A stretch of 64,000 bases of DNA, taken from Hyaloraphidium curvatum. Its lineage: Eukaryota > Monoblepharomycota > Hyaloraphidiomycetes > Hyaloraphidiales > Hyaloraphidiaceae. This document shows positions 1 through 9,893 of the stretch, piece by piece (position 1 is the first letter of the stretch; the number at the start of each line of letters is the position of its first letter). The stretch spans positions 558,001-622,000 of the forward strand of contig JAIVFI010000019.1 in assembly GCA_025558095.1 (NCBI GenBank), read 5' to 3'. Below the pieces are notes generated by a model. The model was not told where the DNA came from. It did not search any database and saw only the letters and a list, made by a program, of their open reading frames with translations. A program made the translations under genes and the position numbers.

Positions 1-2098
1 TTCCACCATGATGCCGCAAAACGGACACTTCTGATCAGGGGTGACGGTTAGTCCCATGCGGGGCTCTCGCTGGATGAATGCCCACCTTCCAGCCCTCGCG
101 ATCGGCGATGGCATTGAATGCAGCATCGGGCTCCGCGGGATTGAAGGCAACGGGCTCGATGGGACCCGCCTGAGGAAGCCTCCGCTCAGCGATCCGATCG
201 AGCATACGCTGACGGCGGATCCCGTCCCGAGCTAGCCGCTGTTGAACGTCTAGGAGCTGCATTTCCAGCCGCGCCATCTCCACGTTGAGGTCTTCCAGAC
301 GCCTGTCCGTTGGCTCCATCTCTTGCCAGAGGTTTGCAAGTTCCATTTGGTGCTCGACAAGAACCGGCCGGCGCGAATCCTGGAAGGGCTCCTCTTGCTG
401 CAGCCGTTCGATACGCCGGGCGAGCTCCTCTCGCTCGCGGCGCGCTTCGCGTATCGTGCGAAACAGTTCGTCCCGCCCGATCTCCTCCCGCATGCGCCTG
501 ATCCTGTCCTCCTCGCGCCGCCGCACCTCCTCTTCCCCGCGCCTGCGCTCTTCCTCGTTTTGCCAGCGCTGCAATTCATCCTCGGTCTCGGCACGCTCGC
601 CGCGCGAGAGCTGAGCGAGCATGTCCCTCACGCGCTGGAAGTCGCGAGCGATATCGCGGTCGCCAGGCACGCTGTTCTGCAGGGCTTGCAGAGCCTGCGC
701 GGTCTCACGAATCGCACGAGTACGGGCCGCAGGAGCCGAATGCACCCGAACGAGTCGGTTGTAGGCAGACAGGTCCTGGAAGTGAGGGAAGGCCACGAGG
801 AGCGGATTCACAGGTCGCTGGTCGAGCTGGGCCGTGGCCGCAGCAGGTGATACGTCACGAGAATCACCGTTCGCGTCGGCGGCCCGTTGGGGAGCAAGCA
901 AAGAGCTTCCAGAGATCACGTCCCACCAGCGCCAGGTGAGGAGGTAAGCGAGTCCGCGCAAAACGCGGCCGACGGCCTCACGGGCCGTTTTCGATCCTTT
1001 GCCCTTGCGTATCCTGTCGATCTCGGCTTCGACCTGCTCCCGAAGCCTAGCAAAGGCATCGAGCTCGGGGCCAAGGACGTCGTTCGGGGTCGCCTGATCC
1101 GTGGTGGCGTCCTCGATCTCCGATGCCGACTCTTCTGACAAATGCTCGTACGCGTCGAGGAAGCCGAGCGACGTCGACACAACTCGATCGAAGGAGCGGA
1201 GCGCGAGCTGCGCCGAATCCTCGGTCTCTTCCCCAGGAGCAGCAAAAGCGGCAAGGAGAGTGCGCATGAGGCCGATGTTGACGCCGACGTGGTCGGCCAG
1301 AATGGTGCGAAGGGCATTCAGACGGTGCTGAGGGAGCGAGCCTCCTCCGATGTACCGGAGAAGACCGGGGACGTCGCTTTCCTGCCCCTGCACGCCGGGT
1401 CCCATGGCGGCACCCAGCGTGCCGCCAAGCCTCAGCTCCGCCTCGAGGAGCTCGCGGGCGGCGTTCTGGTGGGCATGCTGCGCGCAGACCAGGCCCAGGT
1501 GGAACGGCCTCGCGTTGCACAAGACGCACCAAGAGCCGCACCTGTGGCAGGCACGGCCGGTGTCGGGAAGGGATATGGTCCACGAGTTGGGGCAGGTGGG
1601 GCAGCGGACGAGCCCGCTGCTCGCCCGCTGGGCTTCGACGAGGTTCTCGTAGGCATCGCGCTCGGAGCCCTGGTCGGACGCCTCGGAAGCAGGGCTGTCC
1701 TGGCCGGGTGCCCGCACGAGGAAAGGCAGCAGCTCCTCGTTCGTCAGTAGACCGTGCTTGGGGTCATTGGGGCGCTCGGCGGCGCACCCCGGGCAGCGGA
1801 TCTGCGGGCGGCGCTCGGCTGCGACGGTCTGCACGTGTTTAACCAGGCACCCTCCGCAGTAGCGGTGCTGCTCCGGCGAGCCCGAGCAGCTGTTGAACGC
1901 CTGGAAGTCATTGCGGAACGCGGTGCTTCCGCAGAGGTCGCAGGCCCGCTCTTCGACGAAGGCATCTTCAAAGAGGTCGTCTGAAAGGTCCATGTCCGGG
2001 TCGTCGGCGTCGGCGAGCTCGCTGTCGGAGCCCGCGAAGTCGTCTTGGTCGTCGTCGTCGGCGGCGTCGGCGACATCGAGGTCGTGCTCGGTGACCAT
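1..2098 (-). CDS. RBR (RING-IBR-RING)-type E3 ubiquitin ligase, partial
   Basis: Starts at ATG 2098 and runs off the left edge. An acidic N-terminus is followed by a RING1-like cluster (Cys53, Cys56, His78, Cys81, Cys84, Cys102, Cys105) and an IBR-like Cys/His cluster near residues 165-210. A long helical region follows, with an Arg/Glu-rich coiled coil near 500-640. The frame seems to stop at 35-37, but a 55-nt intron (85 to 31, GTGGGC...CAG, branch-like CTAAC) fits. Joined, the protein reads EGWK-KCPFCGIMVE, the usual beginning of RING2 in RBR ligases. The catalytic cysteine of RING2 would therefore lie outside the window. RBR ligases pass ubiquitin through a thioester on RING2. Family call fairly sure; substrate unknown. 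Confidence 0.75.
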
Positions 2099-2815
2099 GC
2101 TTGCGGTTAGGGGTGATTTGCTTTGGAGTTGTCCGAGTGGAGACGCGTCTCAACTGCGTTGAGAGTCAGTCACTTCGCTCGGTCCCTTCGCTCCCAGAAA
2201 CCAATCGAGCTCCCAGAAACCAATCAGCAATGGCACTCTACCGAAGAACAGCTTTCCCGCCAGAAAGCACGTATCGTACTAGCAGCGAGCCAAATTCAGT
2301 GGATGGACAAGGTCATCAAGCCGGACAGAAGATTTCTGAAGATAGATGCGATGAGCCGCTCGCTGGGAAACCAATCACCTCGCACTGACCTTTCCTCAAC
2401 GACGATCAGCAGCGAGGCCTTTGCCGGTGTCCATTAATGCTCGATACGCCCTGCGACCTGACGATGAAACTGGAACTTGCCATGCCACATCCCATTAGAC
2501 GCTCCGATCTGCTAGCGCCAACATGATTCGCTGCTTGCGAAGTTGGGTCGCGCACAACGGGGAGGCATCGTCGGGTTCACCTTCCGTATGCCTTCGAGAT
2601 CCGACTGTCATGGACAAGAGGACACGCCAAATCACCCATACCATAGCAGCTGCTTAAAGGTCAAATCAGGCAGCTAAATCGAGGTTGGTCCGGGACGACG
2701 AGGTCCCAGCACAACGCTTCGACGTTGGCACGATGACCGCGAGGCGAGAAAAAAAGCCGAAACGCGTCCTCCATGGATTGCTCCCAAGAAACATCGAAGT
2801 CTCCCCGTCCCGGGC
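2099..2815. other. Intergenic, no gene seen
   Basis: 717 bases between the RBR ligase start and the NTF2-like gene end. Lower GC than the genes around it. No credible coding frame, tRNA or repeat was seen; it should hold the RBR promoter. Confidence 0.5.
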
Positions 2816-3247
2816 TCAAAGCTTCTCCTTCGGCTTTCGCTCCTTCGCCGGCCGCGTCCACTCGTCCACGACCCGCTGGTCGTAGTACTCCTCCAGCCTC
2901 GTTATCGTCGCCCCGTCCTTGCTGACCTCGCACACCAGCACCGCCGGCAGCTCCATCTTCCTTCCCCCGTGGGTGGTCGCCACGAGCACGTGCTGGTGTA
3001 CGAACCCCTTCGCGCCGTCCGGGCCGTCAAACACGCGGACCTTGCGGTCCCGGTACTCGCGCTTCGCGGTGCCGGCGATGAGCCCCTTGAGCGTCGACAG
3101 GTTCTCGGTGGGGGTCTGCACGATGAGGTCCGTGTTGTGCCAGATGCCGGCCGCGGGCGCGTAGCACCGCAGGACGGCGTCGGGGTCGCCGCGCTCGATC
3201 GAGTCGATGAAGCGGCGCGCGAGGTCGCGGATCGCCTGGACGCTCAT
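2816..3247 (-). CDS. NTF2-like / SnoaL-like small protein
   Basis: 143 aa from ATG 3247. A longer open frame upstream has no supporting features, and the fold begins right after this ATG (MSVQAIRDLARRFIDSIERG). The N-terminal helix, the GDPDAVLRCYAP turn and the later strands ending in EEYYD are typical of the NTF2-like superfamily, which includes SnoaL-type cyclases, isomerases and many proteins without known activity. A Lys/Arg-rich tail closes it. No signal peptide and no intron. Substrate and function cannot be read from the sequence; the fold assignment is an inference from pattern. Confidence 0.6.
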   Translation of the reverse strand: MSVQAIRDLARRFIDSIERGDPDAVLRCYAPAAGIWHNTDLIVQTPTENLSTLKGLIAGTAKREYRDRKVRVFDGPDGAKGFVHQHVLVATTHGGRKMELPAVLVCEVSKDGATITRLEEYYDQRVVDEWTRPAKERKPKEKL

Positions 3248-3902
3248 TCCGCCGCGTTCGCGTTCGGGTCCCGTTCGCGTTCGACGATGTAGATGCCCCG
3301 CTTCGCGGCTTTTGGGGCAGCTTTGGGATGGTGCCTGGTGGTGCCGCGGGAGACACTCGCGGGCGACGCGTTGACCAAACTCCATCTGTCCGATTCCATC
3401 AAATCAATCCAAGAACACCAAGCCTTTAATAAAAGCAAGACCAAAGCCCTTCCACGATGGCCTCACGGGACTGTTTCTAGGTGGTCGATCGCCACGGACG
3501 AACTAGAGCTGCTCCGGGATCGTTCGGGCGCGTTCCGCCCAACCGGTTCGAGACCCCGGGGCTTCACGTTGGCATTTAGTCCCGAAATTTTGAATTTGGC
3601 CGGGTTCCATCCTCGACCGGGGCTTCAAGCAAGAGTTGATCGAAGCACAAGGGGGCAAGCTGTGTCGAATCGTCGGAGCATCCCCGTCCGCACCGAATCC
3701 CGCCCCGCTGCCATCGAAAGCACGATCCAAAGCTCTCATCTGCAGCTTCCGTACCGCCGCGGATCCCCAAGACCGGCTGTTTGCCCCCTGCGGACCGATC
3801 GCCCGATCCCCCCGCACGTGGGCCCTCCAGCCCATTCCCCGCCCAACAGCAAAACACCGTGCAAGCTCCGGCCTTCACCCTCCCCGGAACCGCACCGCAG
3901 CG
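3248..3902. other. Intergenic, shared upstream region
   Basis: 655 bases between two divergent genes (NTF2-like on minus, Shr3-like on plus). Contains both promoters; no convincing coding frame or repeat. Confidence 0.5.
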
Positions 3903-4924
3903 ATGGCCCAACCCCTCCTCGCTACCGCCCCGCCCCCGACGAATCCCGTGACGGTGTCCCCGGTGGAGCCGTACTTCCTCTCGGCCCTGTGCTTCTGCAT
4001 CGGCGCGCTGTTCTCGCCCATGGGCGTGGACCTCCCCGCGGCGCGGACGACGTGGGAGAGGCTCAAGGGCGACGACGCGCTGCTTTCGCGGGCGGTGATA
4101 TACTACCATGCGGGGGGGTACGCCCCGTCGTGGCACGGGTACGTGCTGCAGGCGGTGGGCGTCGCGGCGATGCTGCTGCTCGCGGCGGACGCGTTCGTGT
4201 ACAAGGCCGGGTTCAGGACGGTGGCGGACATCCTGAGCATCGTGGGGCTGGGGGCCGCGGGGAAGCAGTACTACGATTAGTGGGTCGCCGGACCGCCCGT
4301 CCCCGGAGCAGAGGTGCTGAAGACCGCCCGCACCCGTTCAGCGTGGCGCCGGCGCTCAACACCATGTACGACCCCTCCTCGCTCGCCTTTGCCCGCGATC
4401 CGTCGAGCGCGCTCGTGGCGGAGGAGCGCGAGGGGGTGGCCGAGGCGGTGATGATGGCCGCCGTGGGCCACACGGCGATGCTCGGGTGCCTGCTGATGGT
4501 GCTTTGCGTGCGGATCTACACGCTGGCGGGGGGGCGGATGTTCGTCAACTGGGAGCTCAAGAGGCTGCAGGCGCGGTACGACCGCGCGATGGGGAACTGG
4601 ACGCCGCCCAACGAGATCGAGGCTCTCAGGGAGGAGCTGAGGCGGGAGGCGCTGCAGGGGGACACGATGGTGGTCAGGCCCCGGGATCTCAAGACGGGGA
4701 AGCTGTTCACGGACGAGGAGATTTTGGAGGGGAGGGCGGGGAACAAGGCGCAGGGGGACATGAAGGCCGTGCTCGAGAGGCAGAAGAAGAAGGAGGGCGC
4801 GGGCGAGAAGGAGGAGAGCGCGGCGAATGGGGCGGCTGCGGAAGGGGCGCAGGAGGCGGATGGGACCGATGCGGCGGCCGATCCTGCGGGTGCGGAGGGG
4901 ACCCGTCGCCGGCGGCGCAATTGA
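3903..4924 (+). CDS. Shr3-like ER membrane chaperone for amino-acid permeases
   Basis: Two exons, 3903-4279 and 4342-4924, joined across a 62-nt intron (GTGGGT...TTCAG); 319 aa. The apparent stop at 4278-4280 spans the splice donor. Four hydrophobic stretches are visible, roughly at residues 20-35, 75-95, 103-118 and 160-185. They are followed by a long charged, Glu/Lys/Ala-rich cytosolic tail. The order GALFS..D...W.....DDALL..A..YY, then a second membrane span, then VAPAL after the third, follows the Shr3/Psh3 family. Members sit in the ER and keep amino-acid permeases folded before COPII export. An amino-acid permease is encoded at 39.6 kb, but the two are not adjacent. Family call moderate; an unrelated four-span protein remains possible. 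Confidence 0.5.
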
Positions 4925-5638
4925 GGGCTAAAATGAAGAACAAAAGGGGAGCGGGACATCATCGTTGACGACGTAGGCTTGAAGTGATTGCATCCCGCAT
5001 GTCTGCCGTGGCATATTGCTTTCTGCTTGCTTGCCATCTGGGGGGGTGCGGGAGGTGCCGGGATTGGCGGCCGCACGTTGGAGTCGCGGCCCGACCGATC
5101 CCAAAATGGCCGGAAACGATGGATACGCTTCCGCTCTGTAAACTAGCCGGCAGGATACGGTCGCATCCGCCGATGCCGGTCAAATGCGAGTGGGGCTCGC
5201 TGATCTTCGCGAGATCGCCGCACATCAGGGCGGCCGCGCCTCACGGGCAAACGGGTTGTGCCAAGCTCGCCGCCCCCCACGTCCAGGACCCGCCGGACGC
5301 CCTCGGTTCCGAGCGGACCGCGGCCGCACCCACCGGTGAGCACTCCGCCCGTGTGTGGCGGCGGATGGGCGCGCGGCGGCCGGGGCATCGCCGCTGCACG
5401 CGCCGTCCCCCAGGCGCCGCCGCGCGCCCGCGGAGCCGCCCTCGCGCCCCGCCGGCCGCCCGCCGTCTCAGCAGACGCCTTGGGCACCGCCGCGGGGGGC
5501 CGGGGCCGCGGGGTTGCCGCCCGAGTGCCGCCACTGACGCCCTCCCCAGGCCCGCGCACCATGCCCGCCGCCTGACGCCCCGGACCGCCCCCGCACTTCG
5601 CACCTCCGGGACATCACGGGGACGCCGCTGAGACGGAA
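4925..5638. other. Intergenic / 5' region of the SSXT gene
   Basis: 714 bases, very GC-rich in the second half, directly upstream of the glutamine-rich coactivator. Probably promoter and 5' UTR. No separate gene seen. Confidence 0.5.
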
Positions 5639-8600
5639 ATGGCGGACAACAACCTGCTGGCGAGCATGTCGCTGGCGCAGCAGCAGGCGCGCATGGCGCA
5701 GCGCGGCGGCCAGCCCGGCCAGATGCTGGCCTCGCCGGCCCAGCAGCTGCTGCAGATCATCGCGCAGCAGCGCCCGGAGATCCTGCCGCAGATGCAGGCG
5801 CAGCTGGTCAACATGACTGAGGAGCAGCGCGAGGGCCTCCTGGCTCAGGTGCTGCAGGGCCGCCGCGCGCAGCAGCAGCAGCAGCAACAACAACAACAGG
5901 GCAGGCAGCAGCAGCAGGGCATGTCGGCCGCCGCGCTGGCTGTCGCCCAGACACAGGCCGCGCTCGCCCAGCGGCCGGCACAGGGCGGGGCGCAGCTCGC
6001 CCAGGGCCAGCAGGCCGCGATGCCGCAGTACATGCTCGGACCCAACGGTCACCTGCTGCCCGTGACGGCAGGCAACCTCGTGGCGCTGCAGGGCGGGCAG
6101 GCGACGCTGCTGGGCAACGCCGCGGCGGCCGGGAAGCCGAACATGCAGGCCTCGCTGCAGCAGCACCAGCTCGCGCTGGCCGCCATAAAGCAGCAGGCAC
6201 AACAGCAGCAGCAGCAGGCCGCCCAGCAGGCCGCCGCGCAGCAGGCCGCGCAGCAGCTCCAACAGCAGCAGCAGCACCAACAGCAGCAGCAGGCGGCCGC
6301 GCAGGCCAAGCAGGAGGCCATGAGCCGGCAGCACCAGCAGAGCAACCTGTTCATCGCCCAGAGCCGGCAGATGCAGCAGAACCAGCTGCAGGCCGCCCGC
6401 ATGGGCGGCGGCACCGCCCCCGCGACCCCCCCGACGCAGTCCGCCGAGATCCCCACCGACCTGCGCATGCTCATGAACCTGACCCAGAGCCTCCAGAACA
6501 AGATCTCCACTGGCAACTTCGGCCCGGGCGAAACCGCCGCCACCGTGACCCAGCAGCTCAACGCCGCGCGCAACCGCATCATGGGCGTCATGAACCAGGC
6601 TGGCATGCTCACGCAGGCCCCGCAGCAGGCCGCGCAGGCGCAGGCGCAGCAGGCCGCCCTGCCCGGCTCGCCTGTCCCGGCCAACTGGGTGCAGCAGCAG
6701 CAGCCGTCGATGCTCCAGGCCGCGGGGCTGCAGACGGCGCTGCAGCAGGCCCAGGCAAAGGGGCCGCCGAGGGGGGCGCAGGGGATCCAGCAGGCGTTTG
6801 CGCAGATGGCGCGGCACCAGCAGCAGCAGGGGGAGGGCTCGCCCCCCGCGGCGCAGCAGGAGGAGGCGGCGCATTCGCCGCCCGCGAAACCGGAGACGAG
6901 GACGAGCGGGAGGAGGAGGAGGGGGAAGGAGGAGGCGCAGCAGCAGGCCGCCCCGCAGCCGCAGCCCGCGCCGGCGCCGGCGCCGCCCGCGCAGACCCCG
7001 ATGCAGCAGGGCTACCCGTCGCCGTCGGCGTCGGTCGACCTGCTGAGCCCGGGGACGCCCGCGATCCGCAGCATGGCGGTGCAGGAGCCCGTGCCGCCGG
7101 CCGAGAGCAAGAGCAAGGTGCAGATGGTGGGTTCCGCATCCTTTCTTTTGCGATCTGTGCTCATGCGCGTGGCCGCAGGTGCTCGAGATCAACGCGCAGC
7201 TGATCCGGGAGATGAACGAGTACCAGCTCCGGGGATGGCCGGAGGACGAGACGTTCAGACGATACCGGGACCGGCTGACGGAGAACATGACGTACCTGAC
7301 GAGGACGGCGGACTACCAAGTCAAGCCGGATCCGGTGCGTTCGATCGCGGAGCGTATGCGTAGCTTTTCGCTGACGCCGTCCATCGTGCGACGCACAGAA
7401 CTACGAGTACCCCACGCCCCCTCCGACGCCGGACCTGAGCCCCGTCAAACCGGCCCGGGATCCCAACGGCGGCGAGCCCGAGCCGCGGCCGGCCGAGCAG
7501 GAGGAGGTCCGGATCAAGCAGGAGCCCGGCACCGCCAACCCGCTCAAGCGGCCGCACGCGGCGATGGAGGAGCAGCCCCGCGAGACGCCCGAGGCCGAGG
7601 CCCTGCGGAGGTCCATGTCGCTCACCCCGCACGCGGCTGCGGCGGCGGCCGCGGCGGTGGCTGCTGCTGCGGCGCGCGCGGAGCAGGCCCAGCAGCAGCT
7701 CGTCGCTCAGCACCAGCTCGCCGCGCAGCAGCAGCAGGCCGCGCAGGCGGACGCCGAGCCGGCGCCGCTCGCCATGGACTTTGCCCGCCCTCCCCCGCGC
7801 GCGCCGCCAGAGGGATCCAACACCCCCGGCGGGCGCAGCGCGCAGTCGTACCACGCCGCCGACTCGCCGACCTCGAGCTACTCCATCACTTCCCCCTCTG
7901 CGTCGGCGTTTGGCGACGTCGCGCGGCCGAGCCCGCTGGCAGGCGCGTCGCCCAACATGAACAACCCGCTGCCCAGGCCGAGGCAGACGGCCGCGGCGAT
8001 CGCGCTCGCGCTGCAGGCCGCGACGTCCAAGGCGCCCCCGCAGCAGCAGCAGCAACCCCAGCAGCAGCAACAACAAGCACAGCAGGCCCAGCAGGCCCAA
8101 CAAGCCCAGCACGCCCAGCAGCAGCCCAAACCGCCGCCCGTCCAGACGGCATCGGGCATGCTCGCGGCCCTGAGCGCCGCGCAGCAGGGCAGCCCCAACG
8201 TCGGCGCGGCCTCTGCGCTCAGCCAGGTCCTCGCCGCGCGCCTGCCGCAGGCGTCGCAGGCCCAGCTCGCCATGCAGGGCAACGGCAGCCCGCTGACGGC
8301 CGGCAGCCCCGCCAACGTGGCACAGCAGATGCTCTTTGGTTTCGGGGCGGGGCAGGCGCCGCAGCCCACCGCGGCGGCCGTCGAGCGGCAGCAGTCTTTG
8401 GGGCAGATGTTTGCGCAGCAGCAGGAGGGGCTCGCGGCGCTCACCGGCTCGGGGCTGGCGGGCGTGCAGTTCCAGATGGAGCAGCGCCTCATGGACCAGC
8501 AGCAGGCGGCGCAGAACCAGCAGCGCGCCCTCCAGCTCCAGATGCTCCAGCAGCAACAGCAGCAACAACAACAGCAGCAGCAGGCCCACGCTGCCCAGCA

Positions 8601-9072
8601 GCTCCAGCACCAACAGCAGCAGCTCCAGGCGCAGCTGCAGTTCCAGTCGATCGTCGCCGCGCAGCACCAACAGCAGCAGGCGGCGGCCCCCCCGCAGCGG
8701 CCCGGACGCGTGCAGGAGCAGCCGCAGGAGCAGGGCACGGACGCGTTCCTGGTGAATTTCGACGACTTTATCGGCGACGGCGAGGATGAGGAAATCCCCT
8801 CGCGGCCGCGGGAGGATTCGTGGAAGCCCGGCGCGGACATGTCCATCAGCTTCGCGGACGCGAGCAGGCCCGCGCCCGCGGCGGTGCGGGCCGACTCGGG
8901 GCAGTCGGCGGGCGCCAAGGACCGCAACGAGAGCCTGTCGGCGATGGGGATGCAGTTTTCCACCGACTTTTTCGACCAGAGCCTGTCGATGGAGCTCGGG
9001 ATGGACCCCGGCGGGGACGACGCGGCGCCGCTGCTGGATCTGATTGACGAGGACGGGGAGCAGTGGAACTGA
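5639..9072 (+). CDS. SSXT (SS18-like) glutamine-rich transcriptional coactivator
   Basis: Exons 5639-7126, 7179-7334 and 7399-9072, introns of 52 and 64 nt; 1,105 aa. Exon 2 encodes most of a motif aligning with the SSXT domain of SS18/GIF proteins: VLEINAQLIREM, then YRDRLTENMTYLTRTAD, matching the family pattern of a helix, a Tyr-containing helix and NLVYLATIAD-like end. SS18 proteins are SWI/SNF chromatin-remodelling subunits. The rest is low-complexity: poly-Gln runs near residues 78-95, 185-225, 800-835 and 965-1000, and an acidic Phe/Asp-rich end (FDDFIGDGEDEE) resembling an activation region. Here SSXT lies internally (around residues 497-540) rather than at the N-terminus as in SS18. 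A Mediator Med15-type Gln-rich protein is the alternative; the SSXT match favours SS18. Confidence 0.6.
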
Positions 9073-9893
9073 GTCTTTCTTTTGGTTGGTCCGGACCGAA
9101 AAGTGGTGCGCTCGGAACGGTGGTGGATTCGGCGGTGGTGGATGGGTTGCGGTAACGGGGCGGGGCGGGACCCGCGGCTTCTCCGAGGCTCTTGGTATGT
9201 TTCTCTATCTCTACCGGCCTTGGTCGGCGTGGAACGTGTAGTGGTTGATTCCGCAACGGAACTGTTTGGACAATGGGCAAAGGCCGCCAATCCGATTCCG
9301 GTTCCAACCTTTGCACGTCCGCACTTGCTTAAATGTTGAAGCACGGTCCGGGAACGCCGCTCGTGCTCGTTCAGCCCTTCCAGCGGTGGTGCTACAACAG
9401 TTCTGCTCGAGGCGTCGTTCTGACTTCGCTGCAGGGACCATGCGGACTATCCTCGCCCGCATACGCGAGGCATCCGGGCCCGGGTCGCGCACTGAGCTGG
9501 CGAGACCACCTGGTGGCTCACCGAGGCCAACGCCAAGGCCGCCCTGTCTGACCAGATGCACCGCCTCAGGGGTTACGCGCTCCAAATGTTTGGCACCCAG
9601 ATCGGGCTCGCGATCGTGCGGATGGGCTCGGGGGACGGGATCAGGAGGGCGCCTTCCCGACCAGGGAATGACCTGCAGCGGAACTGACGGGTCTTAATCG
9701 CGTCGCTTCGCGTTCCTTTTCGTGGAAAGTGGCATGTGACGCCCAAGGAGGGATCAGCCAAGCGGAAGCCACGAAAGTCAGTCAGTCAGATTATCGGCGG
9801 GCGCAGCACCTTTTCTCTTCCACCGCGCCCCGGACATCGCGGCGAGGCCAATCCCGGTAACTGGACGCGGTGCGGCGTGCGATTGCGGCCGGG
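9073..9893. other. Intergenic, no gene seen
   Basis: 821 bases between the SSXT gene and the receptor-like kinase. Several short frames occur on both strands but none has domain character or splice support. Confidence 0.45.

Noticed and set aside
5468-7288. Long open frame of about 600 codons on the minus strand opposite the Gln-rich gene
   Set aside because: It is the reverse of CAG/GCC repeats (Leu/Arg-rich low complexity) and has no domain; the plus strand carries phase-consistent exons with an SSXT domain.
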